Below, piece by piece: positions 49,382 through 61,000 of a DNA stretch of 64,000 nt. The stretch is from Stercorarius parasiticus (lineage: Eukaryota > Chordata > Aves > Charadriiformes > Stercorariidae). The notes below the pieces were generated by a model, which ran no database searches, had not been told where the DNA came from, and saw only the letters and a program-made list of their open reading frames with translations. A program made the position numbers and the translations under genes. The DNA lies in assembly GCA_013396915.1 (NCBI GenBank), contig VWZL01002825.1, forward strand, positions 341,327 through 405,326. The letters run 5' to 3'. Numbering within the stretch: position 1 is the first letter of the stretch; each line of letters begins with the position of its first letter.

Positions 49382-49942
49382 TTGTTTCTCTGCCTTCACT
49401 TCATGACAGTGAGTGCTCTCACATTACACTGCTACTTCTCAGCACATGCATTTAGAAAACATGTGAAAATACTAAAAAAGCAACAAGCACAGCTCTCCCT
49501 TGCTACAATAGGGGAAATCATATTTAAGACTATTTGTTTTGCAGCTGGATATTCCTTCCTAAGCATGGTTCTGAGTCAGAGACACCAATTTCAACACAAC
49601 TTAATGTACAAGTCTAATAGCTGCACTGGGACAGATCAGAAAATACCTGTGTATAAACTTGGAGCAGCTCCAATTTTTATCAATTCAGGCATAACTGAGA
49701 TTCTCAAATTTTCCTATTCAACTCAACTCATGGTTAGGCAAGAAGAGAAACCGCAGAAGCAAAGCAGTCTTCCCCAGGAATTTTTCAATCAGCAGAGAAG
49801 ACCTGCTGCTGCAAATAAGTACCTGCCATTTACTGGGAAAGGATATTACCGAAAAAGCATTTTCCAACTCTTGCCGCTCGTTGCCTTTGCTCTAGTCCAT
49901 CCTCAACATCCTTCAGCCACTCACTTAGCACACGGGGTGTAG
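49382..49942 (+). other. Long open frame in AT-rich DNA, probably not coding
   Basis: An uninterrupted frame of 186 codons ends with TAG just before 49943. The predicted product begins with a mixed hydrophobic Cys/His-rich part and has a basic, Gln-rich middle. No domain, signal peptide or homologue is recognised. In AT-rich sequence such a length is less expected than in GC-rich sequence, so it deserves a check. There is no supported promoter, intron or neighbouring exon, and most likely it is chance. Confidence 0.15.
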
Positions 49943-50867
49943 GACAAGTTACCCTTCCACATCTAAACAGTCCTGGTTGTCTTTCAGCCTCTGCATGGAG
50001 CCCTGCAGCGGAACTTTCCGTTTCCCCCATGGAACGGCTGAATTCTGCTCTGTGAACCAGAGCGATGCACGACAGTTAAAGCCTACGTACATCTCACTAT
50101 AGACCTTTCCTAAGCTTCTCCAGCTGGGATTGCTTGGGTTTATTGGAGGCTGATAGGTTATACTGCTTCTGGGAACTTAAAACTTCTCTAGCATGAGCAT
50201 TAATGAGCTGGTTCCAAGTGGAAAATTCACATAGGTCAAGACACAAGAGTCTTAAAAACAATAAAAATCAAGTACTTAGAAGTGTGACAATCTGGGGCTC
50301 ATCGTGTCAGGCGGTTATCTCCAGAAGTATGAAAGTGGTGTCATCCAGTGGCTGAGCTACAAGTGAACAGGAAAAAATGCTGCAGACCCGAAATCACATG
50401 GGCAGGAGCTCATGTCAGCAAGGACTGAAGTATTTTAACACTTGAGCATAAATAGAGCATTGGCCAGAGTGTTCCCCTCACTAACCTTCCACTCAAAATC
50501 TTTCTTATGTTGCAATACACGTCCCTAACAGTCCAACCCATTTACAAATTCATTTTTGCTTCTCCTTGCCCTTCCCCAAAAAGGCAGAACGGAGCTGCAG
50601 CAGGGCTGGCTCAAGGCTGTCACACAGCAGGAAGGCTGAATTTTGTCACTCCAATAAGAGGCAACTGTTGGGCGGCTGCTGCTGCTTGGAGGGAGGAAAG
50701 GGATGGGTGAAGAACCAGGATGGACTCCAGGTCTGGTGTTCTCCCGTTCCTGCTGCCAAACAGGAGCAAAAACCCAGACTCTCCACCATCAGTTTGGATC
50801 ACCAAAGCACTAGTGAAGAGTTGACTGTATTAAACTGCCTACCTTACCATCAATGTGGTCTTCACAC
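49943..50867. other. Non-genic unique sequence
   Basis: No gene is seen. GC rises towards the CR1 element. The part at 50580-50720 is GC-rich but does not match the CR1 region that should precede the truncation point. Confidence 0.45.
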
Positions 50868-51490
50868 CGTTCTGGGTCCTGGTGGACACGCGGCTCGATA
50901 TGAGCGAACAGCGTGCTGCTGCGGCAAAGAAAGCCAACAGGACACTGGGTGGCATCAAGGGCTTCACCAACAGAGAGAAAGAAGTCATTATCCCCCTCAG
51001 TGCTTGTCAGGCCACACCTGGAATACTGTGTCCAGTTTCGGTCCCCAGTACGCAAAAAAAGTAGTGGAGAGGCTGGAAGAGGGTATAGAGAAGGGTCACC
51101 AAGATGATCAAAGGACTGGGAAGCCTCTCTTATGAGGAAGGGCTGAGAGAACAGGGTTTGTTCAGCCTTGAAAGGTGGCGGCTCAGGGGAGACCTTATCA
51201 CCACCTTCCAGTATTTAAAGGGTGGCTGCAAAGGAGATGGAGAGACTCCCTTTTTACAAGGAGTCACATGGAAAAGACGTGAGGTAATGGGTACAAGTTT
51301 CCTCCTGGGGAGATTCCGATTGGGCACAAGAGGAAAAGTTTTCACAATGAGAACAATCAGCCACTAGAATAATCTCCCCAGGGAAAAGGTGGATTCCCTA
51401 TCATTAAGCACTTTTAAGATTCAACTGGACAGTGCTGGATCATCTTGTCTAGACCGTGCTTGTGCCGAGAAAGGTTGGACCAGATGATCC
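50868..51490 (+). pseudogene. CR1 ORF2 remnant (C-terminal part)
   Basis: The CR1 ORF2 protein normally combines an endonuclease and a reverse transcriptase; only its C-terminal tail is present. The reading frame changes at least three times: the VLVDTRLDMS part is in one frame, RPHLEYCVQF in a second, a PQYAKKVVERLEE part in a third, and MIKGLG...SLSYEEG back in the first. A TAG at 51365-51367 follows a His, where the family usually has Trp before N(R/N)LP, and homology continues after it as NNLPREKV. It is therefore a dead fragment. Confidence 0.85.
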
Positions 51491-51532
51491 CTGAGGTCCC
51501 TTTCCAGCCTGGTGTGCTACAGTCCTTGAAAT
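50868..51532 (+). mobile_element. CR1 LINE, 5'-truncated, with broken ORF2 end
   Basis: This is the longest CR1 copy here. Translated pieces typical of the ORF2 C-terminal part are VLVDTRLDMS, AAKKANRTLGGIKG, RPHLEYCVQF, SYEEGLREQGLFSLE, RLRGDLI and GRFRLGTRG, in the family order after the reverse-transcriptase domain. The 3' untranslated end carries GGTTGGACCAGATGATCC, TGAGGTCCCTTTCCAGCCTGG and a decayed terminal repeat. The insertion is 5'-truncated and cannot mobilise itself. Confidence 0.95.
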
Positions 51533-53049
51533 CATGAACAAAACCTCAGGTTCCCAACCCCTCTTTTCCACTTTGCCATCTGCAAGGCTGGGAGAAGCGA
51601 GTTGAGAACAAACATGTCTCCAGATTACTTTTCAAAAGGTGGACACTGTCCTTAGCTTGTCAATTTTCCATCAACTGTTCCAGAATTTATTTCCAAAAAT
51701 ACAGAGTGAGCTCTGAGGGGTAGCCAGCCACCACTATCTTTGAGCAGCTAGCATGTCCGCTTCCCCAGCCAACTCCTCTCTGTTAGAAAACAGAAAACCA
51801 TATTGTAACTGATAGCAACAGTGGGTGTAACCCGCTCTCTGCGGGGAAAGCTGAATTAGTGCTTTTCATTCCTTCTAATCCCCCTGAGCTATAACACCCC
51901 TCATGGAGGCTCTAGCAAGGTCGAAAGACTTGAACGCGATACTAAGCTGGTGAGCCAGGTGGCTGGCAATATTCCTTTCATCCAACCCTATTTTTGCTTA
52001 CCTGCCATTTTGAGGCCACTCGTAAATATAGATCAGAGGGTTCATAAGCAATAGGATACAGAACACCTTGCAGGAAAGACTCTCGCAACAAAAAAGTTCT
52101 CCCTTTTTTCTGAACCTTTCCATTCTCTAGCAAGCATTCTTTTATACACGGAAAAAGCTGAAGCCCAAAGAGCAGTTCTTACCACGCACAAAGCTTTTTA
52201 TGCTCCACATACAGAGATTATATTTTACGAAGCACGGGAGATGAATCCGAGACGCACACTAGAGCCAGCACCAACAGCTCTTCCAGTCAGTGAGCAACGC
52301 TCCTGCAGGAGATGTTCCATGAGTACAAGCAAGAGTTTCTGTGCTCAACGTGAATCTCTCGGTGGATCGTTCGCTCAGCCTGTACTTTCAGTAAGAAGTG
52401 TACACAGGGATAGTTTCTCTGGAGAAGTAGCACTGATTACAAATGCACTCTGCAGCTTGTCTTGGAAAAACTGATTTGCATGTCTACATCCAAAAAAGCC
52501 TCCTCTCAAGAAGGGACTGATTTTCTTACAGTTGAGCACACTCAAGGTGCAGAAAGCTGCAGAAGTGCACCTAAGAGTTTTCAAAACAGACGCGAGCTAA
52601 GACTTCATCCTCCCATTGAAACTCATGGCACAAGAAATTATTATAATTGTACAGAAAAATGCTATGGACACAGAAGCTATTTTGTGAGCAAGTAAAAAAT
52701 GATTGTTACAATATTTTATCCCAAATTATCAGTTACTGACACCTTTGGTGAACCTAGTTGATTTTTCTTCCTTTGACTCTGATGCCCTAGCAGTCTCCTT
52801 CAGAAAAAAAGTTAAAAGTCAAACCAAGATATGAAGAATTATCTTTCCAATAAAGTTTTGTGCGAGACACTTATTTTTTTCATGTCCCAAAATTCCAGTA
52901 GAGGAGGTCACAGACAAGGGCATACATAGAAAAATATAGTCCTTGGTTAGCTGTAATCTTTGGTATTTCAATGATGTTTTCTAGAGCATTCATCCATCTC
53001 CCTGGCATGAGTGGGGCTGAGCTAGCCCCCAAGCACTTTTGAAAATCCC
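51533..53049. other. Non-genic unique sequence
   Basis: No gene is seen. Open frames are short and no repeat is recognised. Confidence 0.5.
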
Positions 53050-53180
53050 ACCTGTAATGATTAATTATTCACAGCATTGCATACAAACCCCTATGGCTCT
53101 GACAACTCATTGTAATAAATTAGGCACTGATTGGATTTTTTTCCTTGCATTTATGCAGCTTAACGTTATTTAAGACACAA
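53050..53180. promoter_or_regulatory. Candidate conserved non-coding element
   Basis: GTAATGATTAATTATTC, GCATTGCATACAAA (POU/octamer-like), CTCATTGTAATAAATTAGG (SOX- and homeodomain-like) and TTGCATTTATGCAGC occur within 130 bases without any repeat. The density is the highest I noted in the window. Conservation is not tested. Confidence 0.25.
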
Positions 53181-54285
53181 ATACCTAGCAGCACAGTGTG
53201 CTTTCACAGAAACTGCAAACATTAATTTGGTATCCAGTACATTCACAGGCACCTCCGCATCAGGCCAGGTCCTTCTCGTGAATCCCTAACGGAGTTGCTG
53301 AGGGTTACAGAGGTCATTTTGGCCCTGCTCGTCTTAGTCCTTGTACTCATCATGGTGAAATACAAGGCATCAAGGCAGACTACTCTGCACGCAGATGGGA
53401 TAGGGGGTTGTGCTCCTGAACAATACCCTGTCCAATGCAACAAGAGGACAGAAATTAGTATTTTTTTAAAAAAAAAAGAAAGCATGTTCACTCTACACGA
53501 TGTTACTTTCTCAAAGAACCACCTGAGAAAATGAGACTCACAACTAATACAAAATCAAAACATTTCTGTTGAGCATCCACTCAAACTTCTGCTCAATCTG
53601 CAGATACTGCAGAGCTCAAAACCCAGCAATGACCAAGTACACTTAAAACTAGGCAAGAGCACTGTGACTGCCTCCTTAATCCTGGCAGCAAAGAAATGGC
53701 CAAGAATCAGGTTGGAATATTATTTTTTTTTTAAGAAAACATAAATAGACTTGATTCAGTTAACTGATGCATTCACCAGATGTAATCCCTAACCAATGGA
53801 TTATACACAGTGTTCAATGCATAATTCCGATCTGCTCTTTATTTATAAGAGAATGAAAAGGATCAGGTCTATTTTTAACTTCCTGGAAAGTTTAAAAATA
53901 AAGAACAGCTTTCAATAATGCATTAAACAGCAGGTTTCAGCCTTCCTAAAATGAGTCTGTGTGTATCGAAAGGGTGAAGTCCTGCAGCTCTACGACCCAC
54001 ACCACAAGTAGGTGAATTAAGAACAGCACGTAAGGAACAAATGAAGATTGGGGTATGTGTGCTGATAAATACTGTATGTGCATGACTAAGATTTAGGGAA
54101 TGGCCGGGAGTCTTAAGTGGTCTGGAACTTAGTCCCCAACTCAGCTCAGGAGGCGTTAAGCAGACAGAACAAAAGTACACACAGGCATTTCGCTGGATGT
54201 GGGTCTTTAACATCTCCCTCATCCAGCTCTGCACCTTTAAGAATCCAAAGTCTGTCTCACTTTAAGAGATTTTCCATCTTCCCCT
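53181..54285. other. Non-genic unique sequence
   Basis: No gene is seen. A T7A10 run lies near 53461-53477 and a poly-T near 53724-53733. Confidence 0.5.
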
Positions 54286-54296
54286 CCCCCCCCCCC
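54286..54296. repeat. C-run, 11 bases
   Basis: A homopolymer C tract, simple sequence with i-motif/quadruplex potential on the two strands. Confidence 0.85.
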
Positions 54297-54949
54297 ATGC
54301 ACATTTTTCCAGCACATTTGTGCCCTGTGCCTTTCATTATTTAAAATTTAATTTAAGTCCTCGGTCAGACGAGGCTGGGTTTACATTAGTACATTCCACA
54401 GCAAATCCTGGGGTGCTGGGGAGAAGGTGACCAGTGGCCGCAGCACCAGCCTTTTGGGAAGCCTCCCACCTGGTTTCACTGAAATAAGGAACACTGGGGG
54501 CTGCAACAGGGCTGTCCCCATCCATACCCCCCCTTCCCTAGCCTCTGTAACCACTTTATCACACCATCACCCTGAGCAGCTAAGGCATGGGCACCCTCGC
54601 ATTCCAGGGGGACACTGTCCTGCAGAAGGAACAACCTCGGTGGGAGAGGCGTTAACATCACAAGCCACCATCGGTGCATCAGCCAGGGTCAGGAGTAAAA
54701 GCCATCCCTTGTGGCTTCATTCCAAATGATTCCTTCCTTCCTTAGAGAAAGGCTGATAACAGATACAAAGTGCTTGGGAAAAATGCATTTCTTCACAGTT
54801 TCAGCTCAGATAAAACCTCAGGTAGCCCATAAAACTAAAATTCAGCCTTGCCTCTAAAACCAGATCCTGCTAAGTGTTCTCCCTTTCCTTTTGTTTCTCT
54901 CTCCGCGCTCAGGAATCGTTTCCCTTTAGGCCAAGAAAAGGAGATACTA

Positions 54950-55060
54950 ATAATGAAGCGACCACTTTCCCACGACCAGCGCTGAAGTGCAGGAGAGCGA
55001 GAAGCGATGCCCTGGCCAGCCCCGAGCCCGGCCGCGCCGGGGGGAAGAGAACGCCTAAAA
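54950..55060. promoter_or_regulatory. Short CpG-rich patch
   Basis: About eleven CpGs in 110 bases end in a CCCGAGCCCGGCCGCGCCGG core, a GC-box-like composition isolated within AT-rich DNA. It is too short for a classical island. No exon is recognised nearby. Confidence 0.2.
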
Positions 55061-55484
55061 AGCATCATTCGCACTTGGTTTGAAAGACAGGCTTTTCTCT
55101 AAAACAAATTAATGTGACTTTTTGTCCAGAAACCCTGGAAAAAAAAACTCTTTTGTAGAAGTAATTCTTTTAAATGAAGTATCAGGTGACATACAATGAA
55201 AATTATTTTTTTCTAGGTGTTTTCTATGTATATAGAGCTACGCCCATATACAAAACGTTACCCACTGGCCAGGTTTGTAAAGAATGCTGTTTTGTGCGAC
55301 TTGATCACCATTACAAGCAGCCGGCACCTTGAAACCAAACCCAAGCGATACAGCAGCACTGAACCACCGCCACAACCGCCAAGGGGAAGAAAGCCATTCC
55401 CGGCACACTGGCAGAAAAAGTCGATTTTTTTTTCTTTTTATAGCAGCAAGATCGCTTCATAACCTCACTTCGCTCACTCTCAGC

Positions 55485-55760
55485 CACAGGTTGCATTAAG
55501 ATTAATATTCAAATTATCCCATGATATTGCAGTGCACTCGTACCACTTAGTGGAGTGCTAATTGCCACAATTAAGCAAGCCTTTCCCTGCTCCCAGCCAC
55601 CCCACCCCCCCCCCCCCGGCAGCACCTTCCTTTGGCTTTAATAGCCCCACAAGGATGGAAAAGGGGCCAAATTTGGCTTATTGCATTACAGCTGAAATAA
55701 AGAAGGACAATACCAATTAAAACAATTAGTAATTCAGTTTTAAATCCCTCTGGTAACTAG
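55485..55760. promoter_or_regulatory. Candidate conserved non-coding element
   Basis: The sequence holds GATTAATATTCAAATTATC, GTACCACTTAGTGGAGTGC (an imperfect palindrome, NKX-like CCACTTAG), CTAATTGCCACAATTAAGC and, after a C13 run at 55605-55617, CCAATTAAAACAATTAGTAATTC. Motif density and lack of repeats suggest regulatory DNA. This is an inference from texture. Confidence 0.25.
55605..55617. repeat. C-run, 13 bases
   Basis: A homopolymer C13 within a C-rich stretch. Confidence 0.85.
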
Positions 55761-55976
55761 CATATCCATCTTCCCTATATCCCAGGACAGGAAATACTAT
55801 AGTAAATTTAGCTGCTGAACACCAGTAACAGTCTGGCTTTTATTGGCAACTCTTCTCTGGCTTCCATTTCCCCATATATTTTAAGCACCAGCTTCTGTAC
55901 ATATCGGTACCTTATACTTAGGCAGTTGCACACTGTAAATATAGAAGACTTTTAACCTAGGGCTCAATCCAGATCT

Positions 55977-56000
55977 CCCCCCCCCCCCCANNNNNNNNNN
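55977..56000. other. C-run and assembly gap
   Basis: C13 at 55977-55989 and one A precede ten Ns (55991-56000). The gap is probably caused by the homopolymer. Confidence 0.9.
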
Positions 56001-56039
56001 CCAATATTTTTAAGGAGAAAAGGTCAGAGTATTCCAGTG

Positions 56040-56350
56040 AACTGACGCACTCCATCTAATTTATACAGCAAGAAGCTTAAAATTGTGCGTCATTTGACCA
56101 TTTTCCATTTGTTCATGCTGAGATTAAGAGATGGGCTTATTGTTGAGCTTATAGTTGAAATTACAACTAAGAGGGGAAAAAAAAAAAGGGTTATAGGAGA
56201 TCAGTAGCTGCAGCTGGGCTTTGATTTATTGCTGCCCAGTCATGGCAATGTAAATTAGAAAACTTGAAAAAAGCAGCTCACAGGGATTAAGAGAAGCTGA
56301 GCAATTAACCATTTCTAAGGTAAAGGTTTCCAAATAAAACTGGGGAGCCA
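56040..56350. promoter_or_regulatory. Candidate conserved non-coding element
   Basis: This repeat-free stretch (apart from an A11 run near 56178) contains GTGCGTCATTTGACC, GAAATTACAACTAAG, TTTGATTTATTGCTGCC and GAGCAATTAACC. It looks like the regulatory non-coding DNA seen around developmental genes. No open frame is of interest. Confidence 0.22.
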
Positions 56351-58765
56351 GGACTTGCTGTGAGCAGTAACAGCTTGTTTAATTGCCAAAAAGCATCTGT
56401 GACAACGGAGCGGCATGCAGCTGTGATCGCAAGGGAGAAAAACCCGGCGTCAACATCAGAAGTCATCTGTAAAGCTGAGGAGTCAGCATATTTTTATACT
56501 ACTTCATCACGGCACCGTACCTCTCGGGTCAGACAGATGGCAAGCTTTACGCGCCCTCCAGAAGGCAGCTCTTCCCTGACATACCTCCTCCCCAGCATTT
56601 CTATATGGGATGTTTTAACTGCATGAATAAGTTCAGAATCAAAAATAAACTCAAATACATGTTATTCTTGAGTTTTGCAGCAGTGCAGGAGGCAAGTCAA
56701 AAAAAAACAAAACAGAGCTGGTCAATGAGCGGGTGTTTGTTCGCAGCCATTTATTCAAGCGGGTTATTGTGAGCAGACACACATTTGCACAACGCGGACG
56801 CCAAACCCTGAGCTGATGCAAGCGCAAATATTTCAGCTGAAGTTAGCGGAGCCATGGAAATTTCTACAAGCAGAACTGCAGATAAAGAGTTTAAAAAAAG
56901 ACCTTTTCCTTCTAGTGGCATGGATCACTCAAGTTGATCAGGTCTCAGGAAAATAAGAAATTCACGAGAATGCTTGTAGTTCTCCAATTTCTTTCCATAT
57001 TTTTATTTTGTGTAGGGTATGAATCCCAAATTGATTAGTATTTACATGATAGTGGTAAGAAGGGTAACAGATTTGCTGACATTTTCCTGGAAGAACTGTT
57101 GCTATCTATAGCATTTTCCATCTTCATCTGGGATATTTTTATGGGACTGGAGACAGATGGATTTTCTAGTAAGGTGAAAATAAGAGCATTGCCATTTAAA
57201 TAATATAGTTCCACGTGTGGCAAATCACTAATACCGTAAGATTTTGCTCAAACTAAATTTATTTTTCATCATCAAATAGCCTCCTTCACTGGTGGAAAAA
57301 CAAGAAATACTACCCTCTAACTTTGCAAACACTCAAAAAGGTGAAAACTGACAAAACTGTGAATGCCAAATGCTGCTCGAGCTGCTTGGGACAGCCAGTC
57401 TCCATGCAGGGTATTTTGCTGTATAGAGAAAGATTTATTATGAAATATCCATTAATAAACTTTTTTTTTTGTAACTGTGAAAAATGCTTGACGTTTTCCA
57501 GAGCAGCACCATTCTTGAATTGAAGTGCCAGAAAAATAGGAACATCTATCTGCAGGAGCAGAGCATCTACCTCAAAAACGTGCAAGCTACAACGGGTCAC
57601 CTGAGCACACTTACAACACTTGCTGTCTCGAGACAGGCAGCGACTGCGACCGGGCTTCTCTCAAACAAAGTGGCCTGTAGGCTCAGTCTGCACAACTGAG
57701 GCAGTTTTCCTCCAGGAGCTTTGCTTGGCACAGCTCATTTTCTACAAAAACGGAGTTCTGCCCGTTCTTTGAGGCCCACACGTTAAATCCACGCGCACAG
57801 CAAACTAATCTTCATCTGCTCTATTGGAGAAAACTTCTCTTGTGGCATATCAGTAGGCTCTGGATACACTAATGCCTTAACACCAACATAAGTGTCAGAA
57901 CTGATCTTCACAGGCGTGCAGGTGTGGGATGTTCAACAATATTAACATGGATATCGTTTTCTTTGGATTACATCTCACTAAAACCAGCCAGGATTTTGCT
58001 GTATTACTTTCTAATTGGAGATAATGCTTAATCCTAGAGGTCCTACACATCTACAGCGAAGCATCCCATAGTCTTCCAACCTCTAGTGTATTAAGAAGTG
58101 TTATAAGATAGGGAAGTAATTTTATCCAGTTTTGAAGCGGCGATCCGAGACGGAGACAAATTATTGCTGCCTCGCTCTAGCGTAGCATTTTTCTGCTGGA
58201 GACCTCAAAGTGCTGACAGAACAAGAAATTTATTCCAGGTCTCTCCAGCCGAGTTTAGCATCCCTGCTGTCAGACCACCTGGATTCCAGCTCTCACTTGA
58301 AAAGTGGGATGCAAGTGGGTCCTCTCCTGATACCCACGCTCGGAGCAAGGTTCGTTTCTACTCAAGACGCACAGGTAAGAAAACAAGAAAATGAGGCAAC
58401 ACAAAGGCATGATGCAGCAGCTCGTTAATTATCAAGACAGATCAAGCCTGTATCGGTTTAAAGTTGTCTTCTTCAACGACAGCCAGAAGAACCTAGCAGC
58501 ATCTCTGTACTAATGATGTTTATTTCTATCACAAGGCAAATTTACGAGCCTTCTGTCAGATAAGGAGTTTCAGAGCTTTACAGAAAAATGCGTTTAGCCA
58601 TGGATGCACTAGGGCAAAGCAGATAAAGTTTAGCGTCTAAACCTACGAAGATTTAAGTGTTATTATGACATGAAACACATTGTGCCAATTTTCCAACTCC
58701 AGCAAACATACTAAATGTCATTGTCTTTCTAAGAAGACAGGATCTATTCTTGTTTCCTTTTTTAT
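56351..58765. other. Non-genic unique sequence
   Basis: No gene or known repeat is seen. Open frames are below 100 codons. Confidence 0.5.
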
Positions 58766-58808
58766 TGACTGAGGAAGATTAAGGGTAATCTCACTAAATC
58801 CTCAGTCA
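58766..58808. repeat. Hairpin with 16 paired bases
   Basis: TGACTGAGGA (58766-58775) pairs exactly with TCCTCAGTCA (58799-58808). Directly inside, AGATTA (58776-58781) pairs with TAATCT (58786-58791) around an AGGG loop. A seven-base bulge lies on the 3' side. The structure could be a small structured RNA, a palindrome remnant, or chance. Confidence 0.75.
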
Positions 58809-60654
58809 CCCCACATGATACACTTTTTTGGACATTGCTGTGTCATTCAGAATATTGTACTCAGTAACAGGAAACTCTTGCTTTATTCATCCCTTTTTCT
58901 TTTTGTCCCTCCATCCCTCTCAGAACACCCCCCCGTCCCACACCTCTGTTCCTGCCACCCAGTGAGATCAGCTTAAATTTGGCATTGAACCCCAGGGTGG
59001 CCAGAGCCATCACGTTTTACTTTAAACAGACACATCCAGAAACAACAGCGGCCAAATGCAAGACGTTTCCTTCCTGCTTTGGCTTCAGGATAGAAAGACA
59101 AATTAAGCTTGCCAAATTGGATTCATTTTCCTGCTCCCCTCTGCTCTCTCCCACCTCCCATTAGAAAAAGAAATTAATAAAAATTGAAAGCTAAGTCCGC
59201 AAACATAACAGGTATGAAAAAAAACCACTAAAGAGAAATCCTTTTCAGCTCCATGGCCATGAAAAGTCCGATTTCTTCAGGAAACGACAAAGATAAAACT
59301 TGCTGGAAACACATATATCAGATGGCAGCGTCACTGACCATGGGGAATTTACTTACCGTATTGTGATCTGTCAAAAGGAGCTGGCAGAAGTGATTTTTGT
59401 GCCAAAGACTATTTTATTCCTGAAGTTACTGGGGACTAGTCAAAACCACAGCAGAGTCTTGCTGAGAGGTTGGATTAATACTTATAAGGCAAAGTAAAAA
59501 GAGGCCAATTCCTCTGATATAAAGTAGGCTTGCTGAAGCCACTCTTTATCCCAGGAACACCATGTTAACTGCCTCTGGGATTTGGTACCCAGGAAACAGC
59601 AAAAGTTTTTTTTATTTCCCATAAAAGTTCATTAGCTGTTCCCTATAGGTCTAGCTCTAAAGGCAATGGAGCGCTTCTGTTGGCTCAATTTATCTTTGGA
59701 CGGGCTTCTGAAAGCAGCAATGAAGTGGGATCCTGGAACAGCTTTTCATATCTCCAGAGGAACGTTGCCCACCTGGACAAAGCACCTGCTCATTGAAGGA
59801 TCTGGGGAAGCATCACCCCAGGCTGGTCAGCTGCATTTGTCCCATCAGCGATTTAAAACCTTGAGGCAGTTTTAGGAGCACACCAGGACAGGTTCAGCTT
59901 TGGCTCGGGGCATGAAGCAGCCCCTCATCATAGAGGTCACGGATAGGGCTGGAAACCCCAACCCGCGCTGACTGTAGCCATCCCAGAGGAGACTGAAGGC
60001 TCCGCAGAGAATCTCTTCTTCACTCAAACACACACAAGTCCGGCCTGGGCAAGCATGCAGCGACCAGCCTCAGCCGCACAACGGAACCATTCGGTACAAA
60101 AGGCTCCATTCAAAGGGAGAGGCTTTAACCCATCCATAACATAATGCAACACTAACAACGGCAAAAAGTGACAATATCAGGGGAGAAATATCATGCCAAG
60201 GCAGGCGGCAGGACCTCCTTGGCCATCGAAGTCATTGCTTTTTCCACAGTTTTTCTTTGAAGGTAAATCCTAGCATTTATTTCAAAGCTCCACAAAACAA
60301 GCCTTCCCCATCACACTGCTCTAAAACTGACAAGAAGGGGAAAAAAAAAAGTATTAGCACCAAAGAGACTTTATCCCAATGTTTTCTCACTTAAAGGTAT
60401 TCAAGCCAAGCAATCTGTGAAATCCATCAGGGCGCCCATTGTTCCCTGCAATCCTTTTTTTAGTAAAAAAAAAGCCATCTTAGATGCACAAGTAGTCAGT
60501 ATGAAGTGCAAGATAGAGCGAGTGTTTCAAAGCAGAAGAGCCAAGTTCTGCCTTCATGCAGTTACCGTATGAACACCGTCATCAGTGGAAGTTTCACTAC
60601 AGTTTCCAAGCTTTGAATTTTTACCCAAGCGTCTAGAAGTCACGGTCCTTATTT
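58809..60654. other. Non-genic unique sequence
   Basis: No gene is seen. A C-rich run near 58927 is simple sequence. An open frame of 69 codons at 59666-59875 has no recognisable domain. Confidence 0.5.
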
Positions 60655-61000
60655 TAACAACTGGTATGTTTATCCGAGTAATGGCAGCAAATTTTCTCAT
60701 CGGTTCTAATTAGAAAATAATTAGAATAAGAATCCTAATGCAACAATAGTGCCATGGCTCACTGCTTATTTCTGTTAATCGGAGCCTGGCACCAAACCAA
60801 TATACTTTCCCATAACAAAAAAAGACCCAGTACTACAGAGCCATTTCTAATAACTTCATTCAGCATGCTACAAAGTAAATTCTGATGATTTAATTGGAAA
60901 TGATGTTTTTAATAGGAGGCTGTTTTCGCAATTACCATTAAAACCAAATGTCCCTTTTGCTTTATCTAAGCTATGCCTTTCGCTAATGGCGTTCTCCCGG
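60655..61000. promoter_or_regulatory. Candidate conserved non-coding element with homeodomain palindrome
   Basis: TTCTAATTA (60704-60712) and TAATTAGAA (60718-60726) form a perfect 9-bp inverted pair of homeodomain-type sites. Further TAATGCAACAATAG, GATTTAATTGG, CGCAATTACCATTAAAACC and CGCTAATGG motifs follow. There is no repeat or meaningful open frame. Regulatory function is inferred only. Confidence 0.28.
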
